The notes beneath the pieces are model-generated. The model saw nothing but the letters and a program-made list of their open reading frames with translations. It did no database searches and had not been told where the DNA came from. This document shows, one piece after another, positions 25,708 through 33,317 of a stretch of 64,000 nucleotides of DNA. The first letter of the stretch is position 1. Every line of letters begins with the position of its first letter. Location of the stretch: NCBI RefSeq assembly GCF_031458235.1, contig NZ_JAVDYB010000001.1, positions 558,001 through 622,000 on the forward strand, read 5' to 3'. The position numbers and the translations under genes were made by a program. The stretch comes from Catenuloplanes atrovinosus. Lineage in GTDB: Bacteria > Actinomycetota > Actinomycetes > Mycobacteriales > Micromonosporaceae.

Positions 25708-26700
25708 GTGATGGAAGACAGCGGGCAGCCCCACGCGCTCCTGCGGGCGGCCGTGCCCCGGCCGGTGCGGACGGCCGTGGTGGTCAACCCGGCGAAGGTC
25801 GCCGACCTCGCCGAGCACCGGCGGCTGATCTGCGAAGGGCTGGAGCCGGCCGGCTGGCCCGAGCCGCTCTGGCTGGAGACCACGCCGGAGGACCCCGGCC
25901 TCGGCCAGGCGCGGGCCGCGGTCGCGGCCGGCGCGGAGGTGGTCTTCGTCTCCGGCGGCGACGGCACGGTCCGCGCCGCGATCAGCGGGCTGGCCGGGAC
26001 CGGCGTGGCGATGGCCGTGCTGCCGTCCGGCACCGGCAACCTGCTGGCCGCGAACCTGGGCCTGGAGGGGCACGTGGCCGCGGCCGTGCGCGTGGTGCTG
26101 GACGGCGGCCGGCGGCTGATCGACGTGGGCGAGGTCGACGAGACCGGCGACTGCTTCGCGGTGATGGCCGGCATGGGCTTCGACGCGCAGATGCTGGCCG
26201 GCACGTCCGAGCGGGCGAAGAAGCGGATCGGCTGGTTCGCGTACCTGTTCGGCGCGGCCCGGCACATCCGGGACCGGCCGATGCGGGTGCGGATCAAACT
26301 GGACGGCAACCGAATCCTGGACCGGCGCGCCCGTACCGTGCTGATCGGGAACGTGGGCCGGCTCCAGGGCGGCGTGCGCCTGCTGGCCGACGCGGAACCG
26401 GACGACGGCCAGTTCAACGTGGCGGTGGTGACCGCGCGCAGCCTGGGCCAGTGGGCGGTGCTCAGCCTGGGCGTGCTCTACCGGTGGCGCCGCGTGCCGC
26501 GGATGGAGCTGTACACCGCATCCGAGGTGGAGGTGCGCAGCAACCGGGCACAGCCGCGCCAGCTGGACGGCGACCTGATCGCGCCGGCCGAGGTGCTGCG
26601 CGTCCGCCTCCACCCGAAGGCGCTGGTGCTGTGCGTACCCCGGCCCGAACGCGCCCGCGACCTGGCCGAGGGCGCCGACCGGGTGAAAGAGAAAGCATGA
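25708..26700 (+). CDS. diacylglycerol kinase-family lipid kinase
   Basis: A 330-aa DAGK_cat family protein: VVVNPAK at the N-terminus, the nucleotide motif VSGGDGTVRAA (GGDGT 83-87), and LPSGTGNLLAANL (PSGTGN 106-111). The C-terminal beta-sandwich includes RQLDGDLIAPAEVLRVRLHP. It phosphorylates a lipid such as diacylglycerol, or a relative (the YegS/BmrU group). It starts GTG-ATG. The TGA at 26698-26700 overlaps the ATG of the first of four micro-ORFs. Confidence 0.9.
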   Translation: MMEDSGQPHALLRAAVPRPVRTAVVVNPAKVADLAEHRRLICEGLEPAGWPEPLWLETTPEDPGLGQARAAVAAGAEVVFVSGGDGTVRAAISGLAGTGVAMAVLPSGTGNLLAANLGLEGHVAAAVRVVLDGGRRLIDVGEVDETGDCFAVMAGMGFDAQMLAGTSERAKKRIGWFAYLFGAARHIRDRPMRVRIKLDGNRILDRRARTVLIGNVGRLQGGVRLLADAEPDDGQFNVAVVTARSLGQWAVLSLGVLYRWRRVPRMELYTASEVEVRSNRAQPRQLDGDLIAPAEVLRVRLHPKALVLCVPRPERARDLAEGADRVKEKA

Positions 26701-26762
26701 GCGAATCATCGGCTCAGCGCCGACCACGCCGTCACCGCAGCCAGGTGGGTGGTCCGGCATGA
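26697..26762 (+). CDS. micro-ORF 1 of the coupled chain (21 aa)
   Basis: Encodes MSESSAQ... with the same Arg-rich core RRPRRHRS and C-terminal VGGPA as the later copies, but lacks four residues (ELAS) near the start. ATG overlaps the lipid-kinase stop and TGA overlaps the next ATG. Translation is plausible from the coupling geometry but unproven. Confidence 0.5.
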   Translation: MSESSAQRRPRRHRSQVGGPA

Positions 26763-26836
26763 GCGAGCTTGCGAGTGAATCATCGGCTCAGCGCCGACCA
26801 CGCCGTCACCGCAGCCAGGTGGGTGGTCCGGCATGA
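26759..26836 (+). CDS. micro-ORF 2 of the coupled chain (25 aa)
   Basis: Encodes MSELASESSAQ followed by RRPRRHRSQVGGPA. It is strongly basic in the middle. ATGA overlaps at both ends. It is identical in protein sequence to micro-ORF 3. Confidence 0.5.
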   Translation: MSELASESSAQRRPRRHRSQVGGPA

Positions 26837-26910
26837 GCGAGCTTGCGAGTGAATCATCGGCTCAGCGCCGACCACGCCGTCACCGCAGCCAGGTGGGTGG
26901 TCCGGCATGA
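26833..26910 (+). CDS. micro-ORF 3 of the coupled chain (25 aa)
   Basis: Identical to micro-ORF 2 at the protein level. ATGA overlaps at both ends. The near-perfect identity of the copies indicates recent duplication. Confidence 0.5.
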   Translation: MSELASESSAQRRPRRHRSQVGGPA

Positions 26911-26984
26911 GCGAGCTTGCGAGTGAATCATCGGCTCAGCGCCGACCACGCCGTCACCGCAGCCTGGTGGGTGGTCCGGCATGA
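26907..26984 (+). CDS. micro-ORF 4 of the coupled chain (25 aa)
   Basis: Same as copies 2 and 3 except HRSL instead of HRSQ near the C-terminus. Its TGA overlaps the ATG of the yihY-type gene (26981), so the chain ends by handing over to a real gene. Confidence 0.5.
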   Translation: MSELASESSAQRRPRRHRSLVGGPA

Positions 26985-28102
26985 GTTCCACCAATCAGGT
27001 TCCCGAGACGCGACTGATGTCCGGGGACGAGCTCTCCGCCGACGACGCGTGGCACGCGCTGCGCGTGTACGGCCGCTGGCACCTGTTCCACGACGCGTTC
27101 GTGCGGTTCCGCTACGGCGACGGCTTCAGCCACTCGCGCGCGCTGGCGCTGCAGCTCTGCCTCGCGGTGGTGCCGTTCCTGATCGCGCTCGCCGGTCTCG
27201 CCACCGACCTCGGCGTGGAGGAGGGCGGCCTGGTGGTGGCGGACACCATCCTCGCGCTCACCCCCGGCGCCAGCCACGACATCGTCGCCGACCTGCTCAC
27301 CGACGACCAGCGCACCGAGGAGGCCGGTGAGCTGGCGCTGGCGCTCGGCCTGATCACCGGCATGGTGTCGCTGACCCAGACCATGGCGCAGATCGAGCGC
27401 GGCGCGAACCGGATATACGGCGTCGAGCGCGACCGCCCGGCGCTGCTCAAATACGTCCGCGCCGCCGTACTCGCGGTGCTGGCCGGCGTGCCCGCGCTGT
27501 TCGGCTTCCTCACGCTGGTCGCCAGCCGCCCGTTCGGCGACTCGATCGCGCGCCGCTACCCGGTCTGGGGCGACGAGTTCGCCGCGGTCTGGAACGTGGT
27601 GCGCTGGCCGGCCAGCCTCGCGCTGGTCGTCTTCGCGGTCGGCGTGATCTTCCGGTACGCGCCGCGCCGCCGCCAGCCCGGCCTGTCCTGGCTGTTGTTC
27701 GGCGCCGCGCTGGCCACCGTGCTGTGGTGGGCGACCAGCCTGCTCCTCGCCGGCTACGTGCGCTTCTCCGGGGGCTTCGGCGACACGTACGGCCCGCTGA
27801 CCGGCATCATCGCGTTGCTGATCTGGGCCAACCTGACCGGCATCGCGCTCTTCCTCGGGCTCGCGTTCGCGGCCCAGCTGGAGGCCGCGCGGGTCGGCGC
27901 GCCGGAGCCGGCCGAGCCGGACCGCTGGCGTCCCACGCCGGCCGACGACCGTCCACACGCGCCACACCTGCCCTCGGCCCGGTCGTCGAAGAACCGCAAG
28001 AGCGTCAAGGCCGCGCGGGTACGGTCGTTCGGCGCCGGCTTCGCGGTCGGCCCGGACGGCACGCACCGCCGGGTCCGCCCGCACAAGCCGCCGCCGGAGT
28101 AG
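26981..28102 (+). CDS. YihY/BrkB-family membrane protein
   Basis: A 373-aa protein with about six TM helices and the family features: FSHSRALALQLCLAVVPFLIALAGL, GLITGMVSLTQTMAQIERGANRIYGVER, and LTGIIALLIWANLTGIALFLGLAFAAQLEAAR. Inner-membrane family of uncertain function (formerly called RNase BN). The C-terminal 70 residues are a charged, probably cytoplasmic tail. Translation begins by ATGA overlap with the last micro-ORF; no other ribosome-binding site is present outside the repeat. Confidence 0.88.
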   Translation: MSSTNQVPETRLMSGDELSADDAWHALRVYGRWHLFHDAFVRFRYGDGFSHSRALALQLCLAVVPFLIALAGLATDLGVEEGGLVVADTILALTPGASHDIVADLLTDDQRTEEAGELALALGLITGMVSLTQTMAQIERGANRIYGVERDRPALLKYVRAAVLAVLAGVPALFGFLTLVASRPFGDSIARRYPVWGDEFAAVWNVVRWPASLALVVFAVGVIFRYAPRRRQPGLSWLLFGAALATVLWWATSLLLAGYVRFSGGFGDTYGPLTGIIALLIWANLTGIALFLGLAFAAQLEAARVGAPEPAEPDRWRPTPADDRPHAPHLPSARSSKNRKSVKAARVRSFGAGFAVGPDGTHRRVRPHKPPPE

Positions 28103-28111
28103 GGAGTCGCG

Positions 28112-28918
28112 GTGCCGCTCACGGTCATGACCTACAACATCCTCAACGGTGGCGGATCGCGCCTCGACGACCTCCTCGGGATCGTCGACGCGCGGCGGCC
28201 GGACCTGCTCGCGCTCCAGGAGCTGCGCGGCTGGGACCGCGCCGGCGCCCGGGTGACCACGCGCGTCGCCGCCGCGCTCGGCATGACCGCGCACCTGGCC
28301 CGGGCCACGCTCGGCATGCCGGTCGCGGTGCTGGTCCGGCCGCCCGGCCGGGTGTTGCGGCACCGCGTGATCCGCCTGCCGCTGCACCACGCCGCGTCCA
28401 TCGTGGAGGTGGCCACCGACCGCGGGCCGCTCACCGTGACCAGCGCGCACCTCAACCCGTTCTCCGGCTCCCGCCGCCGGCACGAGGCGGCCCGGCTGGT
28501 GCGCGACACCCGGCCGGCGGACGGGATGGCGCTGCTGATGGGCGACCTCAACGCGCTCGACCCGGGCACCGACCACACCGCGCGGCTGGGCGGGATGCAC
28601 CACCTCTACCGCTCCCGCCACGTGCGCCGCCACCTGCCCGGCAAGGCCGACACGCGCGCGATCGAGACGTTGCTCGCCGCCGGGTACCGCGACCTCTGGA
28701 CGGCCGCGGGCGGGCGCGGCCGGCCGTTCACCGCGCCCACCACGGAGGGCGGCGGCCGCGAGTTCGCCCACGACGGCATGCGCATCGACTACATCCTCGG
28801 CAGCGGCCCGCTCGCCGGCCTCTGCACCAGCTGCGAGACCCTCACCGGCGGCACCACCGAGTCCGCCTCCGACCACTACCCGGTGGTGGCCACGCTCGAC
28901 CTCTCCTGGCCATCCTGA
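28112..28918 (+). CDS. endonuclease/exonuclease/phosphatase-family hydrolase
   Basis: A 268-aa EEP-fold hydrolase: MTYNILNGG (N-terminal Asn), LLALQELRGW (metal Glu), TSAHLNPF, LMGDLNALDPGTD (metal Asp/Asn), RIDYILGS, and SDHYPVVATL (catalytic His). It acts on phosphodiester or phosphomonoester bonds; the substrate is unknown. GTG 28112 follows AGGGAG by 5 nt and lies 9 nt after the yihY stop, so it belongs to the same operon as the lipid kinase and YihY protein. Confidence 0.88.
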   Translation: MPLTVMTYNILNGGGSRLDDLLGIVDARRPDLLALQELRGWDRAGARVTTRVAAALGMTAHLARATLGMPVAVLVRPPGRVLRHRVIRLPLHHAASIVEVATDRGPLTVTSAHLNPFSGSRRRHEAARLVRDTRPADGMALLMGDLNALDPGTDHTARLGGMHHLYRSRHVRRHLPGKADTRAIETLLAAGYRDLWTAAGGRGRPFTAPTTEGGGREFAHDGMRIDYILGSGPLAGLCTSCETLTGGTTESASDHYPVVATLDLSWPS

Positions 28919-29153
28919 TCTGCGGCCGGCGACGGGCGGACGGACGCGGCCCGGGCCGGGCGACGGGGAGGATGTGGCCTCCCTCGGCAGCGGCCGGCAC
29001 CGGTCCGGCGGTCGCGGCCTCGGCCGGGCGCCCGGCGCGAGGTGCCGGGCGCTGTCTGTCCGAGCTGCCCTGATCGGCGGCCGGCGCCAGGTGGTGGCCG
29101 CGGCTTCCGGTCGGCTGGGAGGGAGGTGGCCGCGCCTGTCGCGGTCGTCCCGA

Positions 29154-29774
29154 TCAGTGGCCGGTGCGCGTCGGCGTCAGGCAGATCGACGCGGCCTCGG
29201 CCAGCGTGATGGCGTGGGGCCAGCCGGGCCCGGCCGGGATGAGGGTGACCGCCGGGTGGCGTGCCTGGAGCGCGGCTGCCTCCGTGGCCGGCCGCACCCC
29301 GGCGGACCAGACCACCAGCCGGGCCGGCCCGGCCCGGTCGACGGCGGCGGAGAGCGCGGCCCACGGCAGGTCGGCGCCGAGGCGCCAGCTCTCCACGCCG
29401 TGTTCGAGCAGGATGGCGGCGAGCGCGGACGGTGGCAGGTCGCCGGGCTCGCCCGGGGCGCTGGCGAGCATGACCGTGGGGCGGCGGCCGGGCCGGGCCA
29501 GCCGGACCAGGCGGTCGTCGAGCGCCTGCCGGATGCCGGCGGCCAGCGCCAGCGCGCTCGCGGTGGGCGGGCCGGCGGTGGCGGCCAGCGCGGGCGCGCA
29601 GAGGCGCTGCCAGGTCGGCAGCGTGCCGTCCACCTCCAGCGCGTCGCCGATCAGGCGGGCCACCGCAAGGTCGTCGACCCGGGCGGCGGCCGCGAGCATG
29701 CCCCGCACGTCCGAATCGAATCCGGAGGCGGTGGGTAAGGGGGCGGGGTCACGGAGGAACGGCGTGGATGTCAC
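29154..29774 (-). CDS. B12-binding-like domain protein without DNA-binding domain
   Basis: A 206-aa protein resembling the C-terminal sensory half of B12-type MerR regulators. There is a helical cap (about 25-95: DVRGMLAAAARVDDLAVARLIGDAL ... WQRLCAPALAA) and then a Rossmann-like part (PTVMLASAPGEPGDLPPSALAAILLEHGVESWRLGADLPW). The DxHxxG cobalamin-ligand motif is not evident, and no helix-turn-helix is present. GTG start at 29774. It is divergent from a MarR gene. The role as a sensor is inferred. Bases 28919-29153 are GC-rich without a gene. Confidence 0.65.
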   Translation of the reverse strand: MTSTPFLRDPAPLPTASGFDSDVRGMLAAAARVDDLAVARLIGDALEVDGTLPTWQRLCAPALAATAGPPTASALALAAGIRQALDDRLVRLARPGRRPTVMLASAPGEPGDLPPSALAAILLEHGVESWRLGADLPWAALSAAVDRAGPARLVVWSAGVRPATEAAALQARHPAVTLIPAGPGWPHAITLAEAASICLTPTRTGH

Positions 29775-29896
29775 GGGGCGGGCCTCCGGCGCGGCTGAGT
29801 GCTGTGCAAAGTTGATGCGGTACGGCGCAGTCCTACGATGGTTCTAAAACCGTTCGATTCTAATTTCGTACCATCTTGGCGAGGAGGTGGCAACCG

Positions 29897-30361
29897 GTGG
29901 CGGACAGCCGTGCGGTGATCGTGGCGCTGGAGCGGATGAAGCAGTCGCATCTGACGCTGCACCACGCGGTGGCGCGCCGCCTGAAGATCAACTCGACGGA
30001 CGCGGAGGCGATCGCGCATCTGATCGAGGACGAGCCGCTCAGCCAGGAGGCGCTGCGGGTGCGCCTGCTGATCAGCAAGAGCGCGATGACCGCGCTGGTG
30101 GACCGGCTGGAGCGGAGCGGGTTCCTGGTCCGGCACGCGAATCCGGCGGACCGGCGCTCGACGCTGCTGACCGTGTCGGAGAGCGCACGGCAGGGATGGG
30201 AGACCGGGATGCAGCGGGTCTTCGACACGATCGACCCGGTGGCGGCGGCGCTCGGGCCGGACGCCGCCGCCGTGGTGGCCGAGTTCCTCGACCGCGTCGC
30301 CGACCTGCAGCTCAAGCTGGCGGACGACGTGATGCGCTACCGGTCAGAACCGGGGGAGTAG
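29897..30361 (+). CDS. MarR-family transcriptional regulator
   Basis: A 154-aa winged-helix protein: LSQEALRVRLLISKSAMTALVDRLERSGFLVRHANPADRRST is typical of MarR. GTG 29897 is preferred over TTG 29876 because AGGAGG (29882-29887) sits 9 nt upstream of it. It is divergent from the B12-like protein gene, suggesting a regulator-sensor relation. The last 18 nt overlap the convergent LLM oxidoreductase gene. Confidence 0.88.
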   Translation: MADSRAVIVALERMKQSHLTLHHAVARRLKINSTDAEAIAHLIEDEPLSQEALRVRLLISKSAMTALVDRLERSGFLVRHANPADRRSTLLTVSESARQGWETGMQRVFDTIDPVAAALGPDAAAVVAEFLDRVADLQLKLADDVMRYRSEPGE

Positions 30362-31294
30362 CTCCTTCTGCGCCCACTCCAGGAACGCCTCCTGGTTGTC
30401 GCCGCCGACCTGCACCACGGCGACGTGGCTGAACCCGGCGTCGACGAACTTCTGGATCGAGGCGACGTGCTTCTCCACGTCCGGGCCGCAGCTCACGGCC
30501 TCGGCCACGTCCTCCTCGCGCACGGTCTGGGTGGCGGCCGCGAACGACTCCGGCTCGGGCAGCTCCGCGTTGACCTTCCAGGTGAGGCCGGACCAGCGCC
30601 ACTGGTCGTGCACGATCTTGCGGCAGGCCTCCTCGTCCGGGCCCCAGCAGATCGGCACCTGGCCGTAGCGGTTTCCGGCGCCGCCCGCCTCGCGGTACGC
30701 GCCCAGCAGGTCCGCGTCCGGCTCGATCGCCACCACCGCGTCGCCGTACTCCGCGGCGAGCGCGGCCGAGGATCGGCCGGAGATCGCGATCGCCATCGGG
30801 ACGTGCTGCTCGGGCCGGTCCCAGATACGGGCCTCGGGCACGTCGAAGTACGTGCCGGAGTACGTCAGGCGCTCGCCGGCCAGCAGCGGCCGAATGATCT
30901 GGAGCGCCTCCTCGAACATGTCGTGCCGGTCCTGCACGTGCGGCCAGGGGCCCACCACGTGCTCGTTCAGGTTCTCGCCGGAGCCGAGCCCGAGCGTGAA
31001 CCGGCCCTCGGACAGCACGCCGACCGTCGACGCCTTCTGCGCGACGACGGCCGGGTGGTAGCGGCGGATGGGACAGGTGACGTACGACAGCATCTCCACG
31101 CGCGACGTGGCGTGCGCGACCGCGCCGAGCACGGACCACGCGTAGGGCGAGTGCCCCTGCGACTCCAGCCACGGGTTGTAGTGATCGGACATCACCAGAT
31201 GCCCGAACCCCGCGGCCTCGGCGCGGATCGCGTAATCCACCAGCTCGCGGGGGCCGGACTGCTCACTCATCAACGTGTAGCCAATGGACACCAT
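30344..31294 (-). CDS. LLM-class F420-dependent oxidoreductase
   Basis: A 316-aa luciferase-like TIM-barrel oxidoreductase: GYTLMSEQSGPRELVDYAIRAEAAGF, MSDHYNPW, RFTLGLGSGENLNEHVVG, and HVAVVQVGGDNQEAFLEWAQKEL. This subgroup (near F420-dependent glucose-6-phosphate dehydrogenases) uses coenzyme F420, consistent with an actinomycete. Substrate unknown. Convergent overlap of 18 nt with the MarR gene. Confidence 0.88.
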   Translation of the reverse strand: MVSIGYTLMSEQSGPRELVDYAIRAEAAGFGHLVMSDHYNPWLESQGHSPYAWSVLGAVAHATSRVEMLSYVTCPIRRYHPAVVAQKASTVGVLSEGRFTLGLGSGENLNEHVVGPWPHVQDRHDMFEEALQIIRPLLAGERLTYSGTYFDVPEARIWDRPEQHVPMAIAISGRSSAALAAEYGDAVVAIEPDADLLGAYREAGGAGNRYGQVPICWGPDEEACRKIVHDQWRWSGLTWKVNAELPEPESFAAATQTVREEDVAEAVSCGPDVEKHVASIQKFVDAGFSHVAVVQVGGDNQEAFLEWAQKELLPRF

Positions 31295-31358
31295 GGGCGG
31301 ACCTCCTTCGACGGGTACGCCTTACCCGCGCGAGAGCCGGTGAACCGCCCGCGGCCGG

Positions 31359-31937
31359 TCACAGGCGCGGCAGCACCGTGGTGGCCACCTGCCTGGCCAC
31401 CTTCAGGTTCGCGGCGTCCTCGCCACCGCGGGCGTACACGTCGACCTGGACGTCGCCGGCGAGCACGTACAGGTGGCCGCCCTGGGTGAACACGGCGTCG
31501 CCGACGCCGGTCACCGGCGTGCCGTTCTTCGCCTGGAGCCCGAACTCCGTCTCGGTGGTGTGGCTGACGAAGACGGCGAGCTGACCGCCGTCGAGCTGCC
31601 ACTGGCAGAACCGCACGGCCGTGTCCTCGTCCGCGCCGTCCGCGTCGGTCCGCGTGACCTGGCGCCCGGTCAGCGCGATCACCTCGACCTTGTTCAGCAG
31701 CTCGCACGGGTCCTCGATGGTCTTTCCGGAGGCCGGCTTCCGGCTGCCGGGCAGGCTCGGCATCGCGGTCGGCAGCCCGGTCGCGGGCGCCTTGCCGGCC
31801 GGCGCGCCGGCCGTGGTCGGGACCGGCGCCGGCGGGTCGTAGTCGGGGTTCTCCGTGCTGATCAGGATGCAGCCGGAGAGCGCGGGGACGGTGAGGACGG
31901 CGGCGGCGAGCAGGGGGAGGACGCGGCGGCGGATCAT
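31359..31937 (-). CDS. DUF3558-like lipoprotein
   Basis: A 192-aa lipoprotein. The signal is LPLLAAAVLTVPALSGC. A Pro/Thr/Ala-rich linker and a domain starting EDPCELLNKVEVIALTG follow, with FCQWQLDGGQLAVFV; the two conserved Cys are typical of DUF3558 surface proteins of actinobacteria. Function unknown. ATG 31937 is chosen over the longer frame because it starts the lipoprotein signal and has GGAG upstream. Confidence 0.75.
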   Translation of the reverse strand: MIRRRVLPLLAAAVLTVPALSGCILISTENPDYDPPAPVPTTAGAPAGKAPATGLPTAMPSLPGSRKPASGKTIEDPCELLNKVEVIALTGRQVTRTDADGADEDTAVRFCQWQLDGGQLAVFVSHTTETEFGLQAKNGTPVTGVGDAVFTQGGHLYVLAGDVQVDVYARGGEDAANLKVARQVATTVLPRL

Positions 31938-32094
31938 CTCGAACGCTCCGGAGGCAGTCAGGTCGTGGACAGTCAGAGCGTGTGACATCCGCGCAGGCCA
32001 GGGCGGGCGCGGCCGGGATCGCGGCACATTTTCGGGAGTGCGCGGCGGTCTCATCGCGGCTCGGTAACGCCGAGGAAATCTCGGAGTCACTCCA

Positions 32095-32145
32095 TTGACA
32101 TGACGTACGTCTCAGTCGTAGCTTTCCAGTCGAAGCGTTTCGACT
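32095..32145 (+). promoter_or_regulatory. promoter and LacI-type operator upstream of the sugar operon regulator
   Basis: TTGACA at 32095-32100 is followed, after 17-18 bp, by the weak -10 candidate TAGCTT. Just downstream, AGTCGAAGCGTTTCGACT (32128-32145) is an 18-bp near-palindrome with a central CG, the typical LacI/GalR operator form. This implies autoregulation. No second copy was found directly before the binding protein gene. Confidence 0.7.
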
Positions 32146-32200
32146 AACCGCTTCGATGTCGCTGACCTGCGGTTTTGCATGGCTGGACGTGGAGGTGGGG

Positions 32201-33238
32201 ATGATGGCGTCGATGGCCGACGTGGCCCGCCGCGCGAACGTCGCGGTCTCCACCGTCTCCTACGCGCTGAACGGCACGCGGCCGGTCGCGAAGGCGACGG
32301 CGGAGCGCATCCACCGGGCCATGGAGGAGCTCGGCTACCGGCCGAACGCCCTGGCCCGTGGCCTGGCCAGCAAGCGCAGCCGGAACATCGCGCTGATCTT
32401 CCCGATGCTGGAGCGCGGCCTCGGCCTGACCGAGATGGAGTTCGTCAGCGCCGCCGCGGAGACCGCCGGTGAGCTGGGATACCACCTGGTGCTCTGGTCC
32501 ACGCCGCTCGGCGACACCGACCTGCTCACCCGGCTGACCCGGCAGGGCCTGGTCGACGGCGTGGTGATCATGGAGGTGCACCTCGACGACGCGCGGATCG
32601 AGATGCTGCGCCGCACCGGAGTGCCGTTCTGCATGATCGGCCGGACCGGCGAGAACCGCGAGGACCCGTTCGCGGACATCGACTTCGAGAGCACGATCCG
32701 GGACGCGGTGGCGCACCTGGCCGGGCTCGGCCACCGTACGGTCGGCTTCATCAACCACTCGCGCGCCTCGTTCGACGCGGGTTACGGCCCGTCCGTGCGC
32801 GCGGCGCGCGCGTTCGAGGAGGCGGCGCGCGACAGCGGCCTGCGCCACTTCAGCCGGTTCTGCGACGACTCGCCGACGGCCGGCCGGGAGATGTGGCCGG
32901 AGATCGTCGCGGCCCAACCCGGCGTGACCGGCGTGATCGTGATGAACGAGCGCGCCGGTGCCGGCGTGCTCGCCGCGATCCTGCGGTCGGGGGCGCGCGT
33001 CCCCGAGGATTTTTCGGTACTTTCGGTCGCTTCCTCCGAGCGGGTCGCCGAGATGACCTACCCGCCGCTGACCACGTTCCACCCGCCCGCGGCGGAACTG
33101 GGCCGGCTGGGCGTGCAGGTGCTCATCGACCGCCTGGAGGGAGGCGAGGTACCCCTCGTTCAGCAGCTCATCCCCTGCCGTCTGGTGCTGCGCGACAGCA
33201 CCGGGCCGGCGACGCGACAACCGGGGGCCGGGATCTGA
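32201..33238 (+). CDS. LacI-family sugar-responsive repressor
   Basis: A 345-aa regulator. The helix-turn-helix MADVARRANVAVSTVSYALNG is followed by the hinge helix NALARGLASKRSRNIALIFP, then the periplasmic-binding-like domain. Start at ATG 32201 (GGAGGTGGGG just upstream); 32204 or an internal Met are alternatives. It stands 79 nt upstream of the ABC/GH31 genes and likely represses them until a xyloside is taken up. Confidence 0.92.
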   Translation: MMASMADVARRANVAVSTVSYALNGTRPVAKATAERIHRAMEELGYRPNALARGLASKRSRNIALIFPMLERGLGLTEMEFVSAAAETAGELGYHLVLWSTPLGDTDLLTRLTRQGLVDGVVIMEVHLDDARIEMLRRTGVPFCMIGRTGENREDPFADIDFESTIRDAVAHLAGLGHRTVGFINHSRASFDAGYGPSVRAARAFEEAARDSGLRHFSRFCDDSPTAGREMWPEIVAAQPGVTGVIVMNERAGAGVLAAILRSGARVPEDFSVLSVASSERVAEMTYPPLTTFHPPAAELGRLGVQVLIDRLEGGEVPLVQQLIPCRLVLRDSTGPATRQPGAGI

Positions 33239-33317
33239 ATTTCCCGGTTCCGCACCGAAGAGGCACGGCTTTCTTATCCACTCGAAGAGGCACCAACCGC
33301 TCCACCAGGAGGACGGC

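Larger units (their letters stand above)
26697..26984 (+). repeat. 74-bp tandem repeat forming a chain of ATGA-coupled micro-ORFs
   Basis: Start codons recur at 26697, 26759, 26833 and 26907, and the yihY start is at 26981. The last three intervals are exactly 74 bp; the first unit is 12 bp shorter. The copies differ by very little: one A-to-T change converts Gln to Leu in the last unit. Because 26 codons minus a 4-nt overlap equals 74, each unit is a complete ORF whose TGA overlaps the next ATG. Each unit carries AGGTGGGTGG upstream of the following start, so each also supplies a ribosome-binding site. Confidence 0.9.

Noticed and set aside
26697-26984. 74-bp array as a CRISPR
   Set aside because: There are no spacers: the whole unit is repeated, and no cas genes are nearby.
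33239-33317. Second LacI operator directly before the xyloside-binding protein gene
   Set aside because: Only a direct repeat (CGAAGAGGCAC, twice) is present, not a CG-centred palindrome like 32128-32145.
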